DNA of 62,304 nt from Obelidium mucronatum (Eukaryota > Chytridiomycota > Chytridiomycetes > Chytridiales > Chytriomycetaceae). Position numbers and translations under genes: made by a program. The notes under the pieces were generated by a model that saw only the letters and a program-made list of their open reading frames with translations, did not search any database and was not told where the DNA came from. The DNA is taken from NCBI GenBank assembly GCA_025765595.1, contig JAIVFH010000159.1, positions 1-62,304 of the forward strand, read 5' to 3'. The number at the start of each line of letters is the position of its first letter. Positions within the stretch are counted from its first letter, which is position 1. Positions 28,768 through 39,124 of the stretch are shown in pieces.

Positions 28768-30127
28768 TCAGTCGGCATTCGCATCATCATCCGAAATAAT
28801 ATGCAAAAACACTTCCTCCAAAGTAGTCTGCGAAATACTCCACTCCAAAACCCCATTCCCTGCCTTCTCCCTCTCCATCACTTCAAACAACTCTGGAATC
28901 GCATTTGCAAACGAAGCTGGGAATTCATACGCCGTATTCGTACTGAACGCATCCACCTTTTTCCAACCTTGCGGCAACACCGGTCTCCACAAACGCACAC
29001 GCCCGGTCCGTGTCTTGTGCCCGGGAATGGAACGAGATTTTGAAACCTGTGCCGTAGAGCTGTTTGAGACGGAGTGGAGGCGCGATGCATCGGAGAGAGC
29101 CTTTGGCCATGATGCCGATGCGGTGGCATAAGGCTTCGGCTTCTTCCATGGAATGGGTTGTGAGAACAATGGTTTTGCCTTCGGAGGCGTTTTGGATAAT
29201 GTCCCAAATCAGTCGGCGGACTTCAGGGTCAAGGCCAGTCTTTATGGTAATGTAAAAAAAAAAGTTGTAAAAAAAAATAAAAAAAAACAATTGGGGAGTG
29301 CCAAGCGAGAAGACTTACAGTTGGTTCATCCAAAAAGACAACCGCTGGGTTCCCTACAAGGGCGATTGCTATCGACAGGCGACGCTTTTCACCACCTGAC
29401 AATGTCTTGGAAAGGCGGTTCCGAAGGGCTTCGAGAGATACTTGTTTGAGAGAATTTTCAACTGCGTCCGTTTCATTGGCTGCTCCGGTTATTCCCTTCA
29501 AGCGCGCGTAAAAGTACAAATGTTCCGAAACTGTCAAGTCATCCCACAGAATATCAAACTACACAGAAAAAAAAACACAAAAAATGAGAAATTCCAGTCC
29601 ACTATCGCTTTGGTTGGGGCGGTTATCTTACCTGTGGACACACGCCAATAGAGTTGTACACGTTGTCGATTTCAGTCTTGACATCAAAACCAGCAAGTCT
29701 CGCAGTTCCACCAGAACTGTCATATAATCCGGTCAAAATATTGATCAATGTAGTTTTACCAGCTCCGTTTGGTCTTTTGAAAAAAGAATGTAGACGTAAA
29801 AAAAAAAAAAAAGTTAAACAAACTATAACAAAAAGAAAACGCGACATGGATACCCACCCCAACAAGCCAAAAATAACTCCAGCTTCTTCAGCAAAAGTAA
29901 CATTTCGAACTCCAACTTTGGGACCTAATCCTTTTCGGCTGGGATACACTTTCTTCATGTGATTGACAACAATAGGGGCGGATGTGGAATACTCGTTGGA
30001 ATCTACTCGTGTCCGTTCTGCGCGAACATCATCGTCTTCACGTGAATCTAGCTCTTCGGTAGCTGAAAGAGCAATGTGATGCTCGGATGTGGGGTCCTAT
30101 TTTTAAGTTCCAAGTCAACACTAGACG

Positions 30128-30168
<41 letters not shown>

Positions 30169-32627
30169 ACGAGACGATCAAGACTTCATACCACTCCACC
30201 GTTGGCTCTCTTTCTTGATTGCTTCTTCCACGCATTCAACGGTCCTGAAACAGGGAAATGCCATGGTAAGGCAACGCCAAATTCCGTGGGAACCACTGCA
30301 TTCAGATAAAACGCCAGCCCCGCATAGACAAAGATCTCTGCGAGTAAAAAGCGACACAAACTACGCAACTCGGTATCCCCCACCACCTCTCTCCACTTGA
30401 ACGGCGCGGCTGTCGGCGAATAACTGGCGGTGTTCATCAAATTCAAACCCCGATAAAACGCAAAGGGTGGCCAGATATTCAGAATAGGTAGCTGAACGCT
30501 GTCATTATACAAGTTTGAGAGAACCAAGGAAATAACAACTCCCACGAGGACAACTAGGAATGTCATTACGAGTGCGATTCGCGATTTACTGAAAAGCGTG
30601 GAGAGCAAGAATGCGAGAGAGATTTGAACGTTGCCCCAGAGGAGGAAGAAAACAATGAGAACGGATGGTGCGGTTCTCTTGAACATGTCTAGTTTGGTGA
30701 GATATCCAACTACGATAAAGACAGTGGTGGAAACTAGGAAGAGGAGGAAGAAAGTGATGTAATGGGAGATGTAGTAGGCCCATGACTTGACTCCGTTCAT
30801 TTTCATCATAATATATCTGTTAGTAAATGAAAGTGGGGTTTTAGTAACTATTACTTTGTTTAAAAAAAGGAACATACATTCTATCTTCTTTTTCCTTGAC
30901 CAAGAAGATAACAAAAATCGGAAGCAAGAAACTGACACCGAATGGATACAAGATACGACCGATATATCCTCCAATAGGCAAAACAATCGCAGTACTTCTA
31001 GTTTCAGGGAAAATTCGGACACCCTGTGTAACAGTTCCTTTTGCCAGAGTGGCGTTTTTGACAGACACTGCGCGAAGAGACGCTTGATCGAGCAACGCCA
31101 CATTTTCGAGTTGGCGGAATCCTTGAGATGGAAAATTACTACTGGAACTGACTCTAATATCACTTCCCTGTTTTCAAAAAAAAATTGATGAGTGTTGACA
31201 AAAGGAAGGCCAAAGTGTAGGGACGCACATAAGACAGAACCAAGCGAACTAGTCCCGAATCTGCGTCAAAGGCATCCAAGAAGATTCCTCCGTACGGCAT
31301 ATCATCTGTGATAGATTGGGCAGCAAGTTGAAACTTTTGCAGCTTTGCAGTGGATCCACCAGCAAGAGCAGCGGATTTGTCGAGCAGAGCGAGATTCGTA
31401 ATGATTAGTTGGAGTTTGTCAGAAAGAACTTGGTCAATATCGAACGCAGTTTGAATCGTATTGTTCAATTCAAAGTAAGGGTACAGCTGAAAGTCCGATA
31501 ACAAGTACGGTGGAATAACTGGAGTACTAGTGGCCTTTTGCAGATGAGTTTGTAGTTGTAGTTGGCGTTGTTGGTATGTTGTCCACATTGACTGTGAAAT
31601 TTGCGAAAATGCCGTTGAGCAACTGAGCCCAACAAGCCAGAGGAGACATTATAATTGGGTGTCAAAAACTCTGTCGTATTCAAGCGTACAGCCTGCAGCG
31701 GCGCAATTTTCCCGAGATTGGGTAAAGCACCAAGAATTTTCTCAAGCCCTGGCCGAGCGCCGACAACAGCCCAATTTGCCTGCTGGAATTGAGAAAACCA
31801 GCGGAATGCAGTGAGGTCAAAGTTTTTGGGGTCTGTTCGATAAGTTGCCAAACTGGGCGACCCACCCTTGGTCTGACGCAATAGTCACGAGTTTATCATC
31901 AGAATCAGGGATACGATGCTAAAAGTAGTTTCACAGGATTACCTGGAGGCGGCATGTACGTCGTGTCCATTTTGGCAATTCCAGTCAAGTTCGCATTTCT
32001 TTCATAAACAGGTGAATTCTGAGGATATTGGTCCCCAAACCAGACCACGCAAGGATGGTTGAAATTGAGAATAGAAGCTCCAGGAGGTCCCGACATGATG
32101 TTGAGATTGCTGAACATGATGTAGCGATAGTAGTTGACGATCTTCCCATTTGGAATATTGAAACCGGCAATCTTTGAGCTGTTTGCATTGAATACAGGCC
32201 ATCCAGCATCGTTAAGCGAGGACTGAGACCCGCAGTAGAGAACATCTGGCATAATCGTGTTGGTAGGTGTTCAAGCATCACTTCTGAAGCCGACTGACTG
32301 AACAGGAACAAAACTTACCTTCGCTCGGAACCGATTGAGAAATCAGTTTGCTTATGAAAGACCCCAGGACTGCGGATATAATAACCATCATGAGTGGGAC
32401 AGGCACTAAGGAGATCAATCGGTTAGGGAACCGTAGAGAAGGATCATCAGAGGACTGCCACGTACCAGATGCAGCACACGTTTGTGAACCATTGCCTCTT
32501 CTGGAAAGGCTATTGACTTCCGACTCAGGGCTTTGAGTTGGTGACCTTTCATCCGTTTTCTAGACCAGCTTTTGCGATGAAATCTTAACAAGGCACGTTT
32601 ACCTTCGAGTAATTTCAGGTAATTCAT
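28768..32627 (-). CDS. ABC transporter, ABCA-type half transporter
   Basis: One transmembrane domain followed by one nucleotide-binding domain. Members of the A subfamily move lipids. The N-terminal exons give one hydrophobic helix (VPLMMVIISAVLGSFISKL), then a large hydrophilic loop (32.25-31.2 kb). Several membrane helices follow (31.0-30.3 kb, for example YYISHYITFFLLFLVSTTVF). The NBD has PNGAGKTT (about 29,750-29,773), LSGGEKRR (about 29,380-29,403) and VVFLDEPT (about 29,321-29,345), then TGLDP and HSMEEAEAL, the ABCA/G-type order. At least eight introns interrupt it. The first exon and frame are uncertain: the short N-terminal exon at 32,627 does not join the next exon in frame. The stop at 28,768 follows LEEVFLHIISDDDANAD, typical for this NBD. 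Confidence 0.88.
30128..30165 (-). repeat. Intronic poly(A)/poly(T) tract, 38 nt
   Basis: The A run on the plus strand is a poly(T) run on the sense strand of the ABCA intron. Confidence 0.9.
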
Positions 32628-32670
32628 ACCAATACCTCATATTTAAATAGTTTATATTATCTGATGTAAC

Positions 32671-34164
32671 TCAATGCCGCTGGTTTTTCAAAGGCGCCAA
32701 AGCTGGAGGATGGCTATCCCAGCGAGGGTTATATCCCAGCTGGTTACTTGGGAGCTGTTCCCCACAAAAACACCCCTTCATCAACACGCCTCCTTCACCA
32801 ACCATTTCAGTCTGATGTGAAACGTGCATCGTCCCACCCTCTTCGATTCTAGATTGAGTATTCCACTGATCGTATTGGTTCGGTTGCGGGTGCAGATCTT
32901 CGGGTTGTTGTTGTGGACTTAACTGCTGCTGTTGTTGATGTTGTTGTTGCAATTCCTCACTAGTGCCGACACCACTCTCTTTACTGACATTTTCAGATGA
33001 CTCGGCATCCAACTTTTTAACTAGTTTGACGAACTTGTGAAATTGTGGCGATTGGGAGGGTACTTGCAACTTTCCATCATGGTTGTGGTGTTGTCTTACA
33101 CCCCTTCCAGCGGCATACAAGTGCTTCCACATCTTTAGGAAAAAAATAGCTGATTACTCTGAGAGGGGTTTTAAGTTGATTAAGAATTTAGAATGATTAA
33201 GAATTTCAAGATCGTTACCGGTACTTCTTTCCATCTGACCCCGAAAACACTGATGGTCCGTTTAGCGAACCCATGTGGAACGAGCCTCGTAGACGGCCGG
33301 GTATTCACATTCGTGAATCGCGACACCTCATTTCCAACCGGATGGATCAGATCGTTTGTTGTTGTCGCACAGACTTCCCTGTACAACAAGAAGCGGTCAT
33401 TTATCCGACTTGGACTCCACTTGCCGCCATCTCTCCAACGAATCATTTGCATATGCGACGTACATTCACCAAATACAATTCTAAATGCGGTATTTATTGT
33501 AATGCTTTGTATGAGTGGACGAAAATAAAAAAAAAAACTCCACTTACACTGTTCCACTTTGTATCCGCAGTTCTGTCAAGTCCACGGGTGTAACATTCAG
33601 AGGCTGTAACTCTCCGGCGATACACGCCTAATACAATCATATTTTTTTTGTTTTGATTACTTTTTGGACCCAGAACAGCGAATGCAAAACAAAAAAGAGG
33701 ATTACCTCAACCAAAAGCATAGCATCGTGCTTTGATTTAACGAAACCATAGTACGTCTCATGAAACTTAACGTTTCGCGGCGGTGACGATGAATTTTGCG
33801 CAACCACAGTGGTCACCACGTCTGGAAAGTAGGAAGCACCACGCGGTGGTGGTGGTGAGAATGATACTGGTTGATTGCTGGTGAATGCCGCTGTGCTGTT
33901 GCCAGCGCGGATCTGGGAGGTTGGTCTTAGCACCTCATTGTTGGATAGGGGTATCGTCATGTGGTGGTGATTGGGTTCAGTTTGATGGATGTGTTGAGGT
34001 TGATGTGGCTGGTATGTGTGGTGGCTTTGGTAGGAACTTGAGTGATGCCGGAACTGCTGTTCGGCTAGCTGCTGCGCCTGATGGTGGCTTTGCTGTTGGT
34101 GAAATGACTGTGGCTGTTGACCATATTGTTGCATTGGGTCGTTATTGGGTGGATAGTAGCTCAT
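32671..34164 (-). CDS. Gti1/Pac2 (WOPR-domain) transcription factor
   Basis: WOPR proteins are fungal DNA-binding regulators of morphological switching, conidiation and virulence traits (Wor1, Ryp1, Gti1, Pac2). ATG 34164 opens a Gln/His-rich low-complexity region. The WOPR core is assembled from three exons: ETYYGFVKSKHDAMLLVE, then GELQPLNVTP...LRIQSGT, then MIRWRDGGKWSPSRINDRFL and LYREV. Introns lie near 33,630-33,705 and 33,475-33,555. The second WOPR half is represented by GFAKRTISVFG and, after another intron near 33,133-33,218, MWKHLYAAGRG. The tail contains poly-Gln and a Ser/Glu-rich region. The core matches the family closely, including Arg-Trp-x-Asp-Gly and W-S-x-S-R. The start is 614 bp from the divergent SH3 gene. 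Confidence 0.87.
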
Positions 34165-34778
34165 TAGATGACAAGGTAGTGTAGGGGTCTTTCGTGTTGC
34201 AGATGTCCAAGACGGTGATAGGAATGTGGGAGAAACTTCTTAAACTGCGTGGATTGTGTGCTGCAGTTTTTCTTCCTGTCCAAAATTTTTGGTTTTCATT
34301 CCTTCCCTTTGCTTAATGCATCTCCACATTTTTTTGGGTTTCTGAAGTGGAGATTTCCTGTTTCAACTGTCCCGCCGCACTTGAAACCCTGATCCAAAGA
34401 ACTGAAAACCAACGGCTTTCGTCCTCACAAACAGAAAGCAATATTGTATTCAGGTCTGTCATTCGCATCCGGTGGAGGATCGGAGGGTGACCAGTTCGCG
34501 GCTGAATAACCAAGGCTTGGGGGTGAATTTCGAATGCATAAGTGGAGATTTACTCTGATGAGGTGGTAGCAAGACTCTCTTCATTTATCATTACTAACAA
34601 ACTATGACTCAATGAGCACTCCACAATTCTTAACTTTTGCATGCATTCGTGCGAAGAAAAAATGGTGTGGAATTGTCAATACAATCAAAACAAACAAAAA
34701 ACGCCCCGTCCCCCAAACAAAAGAAAACGAGACCAGTCTCACGGACCGATTATCACCGATAGCCATTATTAGAAACAA
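34165..34778. promoter_or_regulatory. Divergent intergenic region between WOPR factor and SH3 protein genes
   Basis: No clear gene. An ATG at about 34,224 opens a short hydrophobic plus-strand frame (MWEKLLKLRGLCAAVFLPV) that could be a signal-peptide exon for the SH3 gene, but no convincing splice donor was seen. The rest probably holds the two promoters and 5' UTRs. Confidence 0.4.
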
Positions 34779-35714
34779 ATGCTCTACCCTCGGAAGGCAT
34801 CATATGCATTCTGCGCCAGCGGACCGGGCGCCGTAACTCCTGACATTGGAATAACAATCGACTCTAGTCCAAAAAATTGCAACTCGGATTGCGCCGCGAT
34901 GCTCACTAAATACCCAGAAATTAACTATTCCGGCCTTGTACAATTTGGCTTCAAAGTAACCTGTTTTTGCTTGACGGGGTTTTCAGCCACAAAGACCAGA
35001 CAGACCTGTTTCCAATGTGCACTCAGTGGAGGTCTACTTGATGAAACTTGTGGAACTGGGATTTCAACGAATGGATATGTTTCGACCTTTGCTGTGAGTC
35101 CAGTGGGGAATGGAAACGGAGCGCCTCCTGGACCTAGTACTAGTACTACTACATCGTGCGACACAGTTGAGACATCCGCAGTGTCGGATATTCTCACGTT
35201 TTCGACAGATGCACCAGCCTCAACTAAAGGATCAAGCAACTCAACGCAACCTATCGGGGACGGCAACTCCTCCAACTCAGGTATTGTCATTGGGATCACG
35301 CTGGGTCTGCTACTTGTTGTCGCTGTGGCGGGGGGGTTGATATATGCATACTACCACTCAAGAAAGACATCCGCCATGAACCAAAGTGAAGAAGGCGATA
35401 GCAGTGTGACGCTGGGTGAAGACACTGTATCCGATTCCGCCCCACCTCCAACCAGCTCATCCACTCTCATTGACTCGCACCAACCAGTGGGGTTGTATAA
35501 AGCTCTGAAAGGATGTGATGGGAAAGTACCTGGAATGCTTTCTTTCAAGAAAGGGGATCTCATTGAAGTTTTTAAGAAATTTGAAGACTCGGATGAGACG
35601 AAATGGTGGTTGGGGCGCGTTCAGGGAGCTGAGGACCGCCTCTATTGGGTCGCACCATCGATGCTGTGTAAAAATGGGTCAAGCGGGCAGCATGCCACTT
35701 GCGTTATATTATAA
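34779..35714 (+). CDS. Single-pass membrane protein with cytoplasmic SH3 domain
   Basis: The N-terminal part is Cys-rich (CNSDCAAMLTKYP, VTCFCLTGF, TCFQCALSGG), as in secreted disulfide-bonded domains, followed by a Ser/Thr-rich stalk suited to O-glycosylation. A membrane segment (GIVIGITLGLLLVVAVAGGL, about residues 167-190) is followed by basic residues (YYHSRK), giving type I topology. An SH3 domain sits at about residues 237-297: ALKGCDGKVPGMLSFKKGD, then WWLGRVQG and YWVAPSML, including the paired Trp. No signal peptide is present at MLYPRKAS, so a 5' exon is probably missing or unannotated; the AG at 34,771 could be its acceptor. It may sense the wall or outside and recruit proline-rich partners inside. 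The ligand is unknown. Confidence 0.75.
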   Translation: MLYPRKASYAFCASGPGAVTPDIGITIDSSPKNCNSDCAAMLTKYPEINYSGLVQFGFKVTCFCLTGFSATKTRQTCFQCALSGGLLDETCGTGISTNGYVSTFAVSPVGNGNGAPPGPSTSTTTSCDTVETSAVSDILTFSTDAPASTKGSSNSTQPIGDGNSSNSGIVIGITLGLLLVVAVAGGLIYAYYHSRKTSAMNQSEEGDSSVTLGEDTVSDSAPPPTSSSTLIDSHQPVGLYKALKGCDGKVPGMLSFKKGDLIEVFKKFEDSDETKWWLGRVQGAEDRLYWVAPSMLCKNGSSGQHATCVIL

Positions 35715-35747
35715 ATAAGATTCGCTCCACTTCTTTTTTACAAGTAA

Positions 35748-36880
35748 CTATAGTTCAAGCGGAGAAAACTCGAAATCGCAAGTCAAAGAAAGGTTTCCTT
35801 TCATTTCGGCACATTTCAAGCGCTGCAGGTTTGCCATTTCTTTTGGTATTGGACCTAAATTGTAAACGAAGTTCAACATAAAACTTGAAAGAAAAAGGAC
35901 AGAAAACACAAACCTTCCAATTGGTTGTCATTTAACCACAACCATGTCAATTGGGAGAGTAATCCGATCTCGCGAGGAATCTGACCAGTTATACTGCATT
36001 CAGAAATGTCAAGCTCCTCCAACAAAGACAAGTTTGCAATTCCTGGAGGAATCGATCCGGACAAGCTGCGATTGCATTGAATATGGAGACGAAGAAGGGA
36101 TTTCAAATCCCATAATGTAGCTGGAATTTCTCCTGAGAGATTGTTACCAAACAAAGACAGATGTTGAAGAGACTTGAGGTTGCCGATTTCTGAAGGGATA
36201 GGACCTGCCAAAATTCACACCCAATTACTTCAGCGATTAGAAGATTGTTTTTTCTGATGAAAATAATCCCTGAATTAATGCCAACCTGTAAGACACATGT
36301 TGAAAAGTCCCAACGAAGTAAGATTCGATAATTGTCCAATCTCCGACGGAATCGGCCCCGTTATTCGTGTTTCCCCCAAAGAAACGCGCTCAAGTTGTAC
36401 AAGAGAAAAGAGGGAAAGCGGGATATCCCCACTCAACTTGTTTGAACTCAAGTTAAGATATCGCAGAGCAGTCAGGGATCCGATTTCATCAGGAATTGCA
36501 CCAGAAAGACTTGTATTTTGGAGATTTAGGTTCGTCAATTGAGACGACAGACACAGAGCGTGTGGAAACGGAATACAATCATATCCGAAAGTGGGCGGAC
36601 TGGCCTTGTCAGTTCCCCAATTGATTACATCAACCGACTTTAAGAAAATTAAAGAGTATGCAATTTGAAACGCTGATGGGGCTTTGAATAGCATCTGATG
36701 GTCGGTGACTCCGTTGTTGCCGCCAGTTGTCTCGCGATGCATACCCAGATTCAGCAGAGCAAACCCGTAGGAATCGATGCACGAATTAAAGCCCCAACAT
36801 ACGCGACGCAATGACAGCACAGATTTGGGTTTAATCCAAATCAGGATCTGAGTTTTGAGCTCGAGAGGAAGGGCGTCCAT
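35748..36880 (-). CDS. F-box protein with plant-type leucine-rich repeats
   Basis: ATG 36880 starts with an F-box-like segment (MDALPLELKTQILIWIKPKS, then VLSLRRVCWGFN). Regular 24-residue LRRs of the Ile-Pro class follow: LSGAIPDEIGSLTALRYLNL, ITGPIPSEIGQLSNLTSLGL, LSGEIPATLWDLKSL, LSGSIPPGIANLSLLEELDI and ITGQIPREIGLLSQLTWLWL. Introns are near 36,206-36,286 and 35,852-35,913. The last exon adds GPIPKEMANLQRLK and ends at TAG (35,748-35,750). F-box/LRR proteins usually bind substrates for SCF ubiquitin ligases. The gene converges on the SH3 gene with only 33 bp between stop codons. Confidence 0.82.
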
Positions 36881-37106
36881 CGGCGACTTTCGGAGAATTA
36901 AAGCTATTTATAGAAACTCTTGCAGGAGCGCGTTTTTCGTTGCGTTCTTTTGGCGAAGCGACTTAATCAGAGACGATAAACGCAGCGGTCGAAGTGTTTG
37001 GACAATGCGATGGCCGGAAGGGGTCAGGATGGATGGGTGTCGGGTCGTTAAATGCGCATATTTAAACTGGACTTCTTCCTTTTTTTCTTCCTCAGAATCA
37101 GCAACA
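36881..37106. promoter_or_regulatory. 226-bp bidirectional promoter region, F-box/LRR and RPL7
   Basis: The two start codons diverge from this region. TATTTATA at 36,905-36,912 reads TATAAATA toward the F-box gene, about 25 nt from its ATG. TATTTAAA at 37,059-37,066 lies 41 nt before the RPL7 ATG. They are TATA-like by sequence only. Confidence 0.45.
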
Positions 37107-38618
37107 ATGTCTCCACCGTATGTATCTGGTTGATTCAACCCAATCACCCCTCTCTGCTGCCACCTGCATTATGCACTCTCTGACTCCGTTCTGTCCTTGT
37201 GGCAGTCTGTGTTGGTTGACTGGCATTGGTCGGAGTGTCGTTTGCAGATGGCAACAGCAGGATCTGGGGCGTAGGATCTCACACTGCTTGCGATGCTCTT
37301 CGGCCACCTGGCAACTGGTCGTTGGGTTTTGTGTGAATCCTTGTCCTGAAAGTTATTGCGCTTCCCTGCCTTCTCTCTTTCCACTTCTTTTGGGAGGGTG
37401 GATCGAGGATCTGTCGGCTGTCTTTTTTCCTATAGGGAACTGACTCTGACCAAATATATCCGGCGTCACAGCTTTTGGATTGGAACTGGAACTTCGTCCC
37501 GGTTTCTTCCCAACTGCAACTTCAATCGAATCACGATTTCAATATTGACAAACTTTTGTAAAGCCGTTAAACACTTTTGTTTTCTCTTTTGCAACTGTTT
37601 GTTGGGATTCGAGTGGTTTGGTTCTTACTCACGCTGGATTTGAATTATTCTCCAACATTAGACGTGCCGCCTCCCCTGTTCGCAAGACTGTCGTCCCAGA
37701 ATCCATCTTGAAGAAGAGAAAGACTCTCGAGAAGATCAACGCCGACCGTGCCAAGGCTGCCGTCGAGACCAAGAAGGTGTGTTGATCTTGTGACTTCTTT
37801 TTCCTGGCCCGATTCCCTTGATTGCAATACACCGGGTCAAATGTGATGACAACCTACATCTTTTGGAACTAGCGCTAAAGCGATGCTGTTTCAAGTTAAC
37901 CATCTTTCGGGACTGATACTTTACCCTTACTCTACCTCTCTCTCCCTTTTCTGTGTACTGAATCATCTGTTGACTGATTATATTTAAACAGGCCAACAAG
38001 GCTAAGCGTCAAGTTATCTTCAAGCGTGCTGAGCAGTACGTCAAGGAGTACAGAGCCAAGGAGAGAGACGAAATCCGTCTCCGTCGTGCCGCCAAGGCCA
38101 ACAACTCCTTCTACGTGCCATCTGAGGCCAAGCTTGCCTTTGTTGTCCGTATCAAGGGTATCAACAAGCTTGCTCCAAAGCCAAGAAAGATTCTCCAGCT
38201 TCTCCGTCTCACTAAGATCAACGCTGGTACTTTCGTCAAGCTCAACAAGGCCACCTTGCAAATGCTCCAATGGGTTGGACCATACATTGCCTGGGGTTAC
38301 CCTAACCTGAAGACCACCCGTGAATTGGTCTACAAGCGTGGATTCGCCAAGGTTAACCGTCAGCGTATTCCAATCCACGACAACAGTGTCATTGAAGCTG
38401 CTCTCGGAAAGTACGGAGTTGTCTGCATGGAAGACGTTATCCACGAAATCTACACTGTTGGACCAAACTTCAAGCAGGTCAACAACTTCTTGTGGCCATT
38501 TGCTTTGAGCAACCCCAACGGAGGATTCAAGGGTAAGAAGTCTATCCACTTTATCGAAGGTGGTGAATCTGGAAACCGTGAAGACAAGATCAACGAGCTC
38601 GTCCAAAGAATGAACTAA
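37107..38618 (+). CDS. RPL7: 60S ribosomal protein L7 (uL30)
   Basis: Large-subunit ribosomal protein of 250 residues, the normal length. There are three exons: 37,107-37,117 (only eleven bases), 37,662-37,776 and 37,992-38,618, so introns are 544 and 215 nt, long for this window. Joining exon 1 to exon 2 gives [18 protein letters not shown]. Recognisable family segments include [40 protein letters not shown] and [14 protein letters not shown]. No frame break is needed. Codon use is strongly C-ending, as expected of a highly expressed gene and unlike its neighbours. The second intron contains a C/D snoRNA. Confidence 0.97.
37834..37926 (+). ncRNA. C/D box snoRNA in RPL7 intron 2 (snR39/snR39b-like guide)
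   Basis: C box GTGATGA (37,843-37,849) and D box CTGA (37,913-37,916) are flanked by a terminal stem: GGGTcAAA (37,834-37,841, one bulged C) pairs with TTTACCC (37,920-37,926). The 15 bases before the D box (AACCATCTTTCGGGA) pair over 13 consecutive bases with the conserved large-subunit rRNA stretch CCCGAAAGATGGT, recalled from yeast and human rRNA. Pairing resumes after one mismatch. The fifth base before the D box faces the G of CCCG, predicting 2'-O-methylation there (yeast 25S G805). In budding yeast the neighbouring A807 is guided by snR39 and snR59, both hosted in RPL7 introns. No convincing C'/D' pair was confirmed. Confidence 0.78.
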
Positions 38619-38718
38619 ATTTTAGTTTTTTTTCTTTCTTGTTCTGGGATTCTGTTTTGTTCCCTGGTTTCTCTCGAGTGATTTATATTATGCACTACTT
38701 TCTTCAGTTTAACAGAGT

Positions 38719-38724
38719 AATAAA
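38719..38724 (+). terminator. Polyadenylation signal of RPL7
   Basis: AATAAA about 100 nt after the stop codon. Confidence 0.5.
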
Positions 38725-39124
38725 TGTTCTGGTTTTTGTACGTGTAATGAATTGGCGTTTCTTGTGGACGGGATGGGTTTATTAGCTGCGAGACAATAGA
38801 GAACAAGTTCCCTTAAATCATATACATGTTTGCTGTCGATGTAAAGGGGAGATTTACACGAGAACAAAGAAATTGTTTTTTCTTGGGTTTTTCACGTCCC
38901 TGGCTTCATTCTCGTTGTCTATCCATCTTCCAAAGCGCTCCTCCCAGTTTCCAGACAAACGTTGGGGAAAACAGAAAACGAGACCAGCTTCTTTGTGGGA
39001 AACAAACGCTTTTCAACTATATCGACCAATAGAGTACGTCGCGTTTTTTTGTTTCCCAACCAACCCAAGGAGAGACATTTGACTGATCGCGACAAAACAT
39101 AAGACTCGAATCTAAAACGAGAAT
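38725..39124 (+). promoter_or_regulatory. Intergenic region upstream of the SVKGS-repeat gene
   Basis: About 400 bp without a supported gene. It is A/T-rich with short T runs. It probably contains the RPL7 3' end and the promoter of the next gene; no specific element was recognised. Confidence 0.4.

Noticed and set aside
34612..34836. Short plus-strand frame MSTPQFLTFACIRAKKKW as the first exon of the SH3 gene.
   Set aside because: It lacks a signal-peptide pattern, overlaps the SH3 start in another frame and offers no splice donor.
37118..37661. A second snoRNA in the long first intron of RPL7.
   Set aside because: No RTGATGA C box paired with a D box and terminal stem, and no clear H/ACA hairpin-hinge layout, was found by eye. 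A covariance-model scan would decide.
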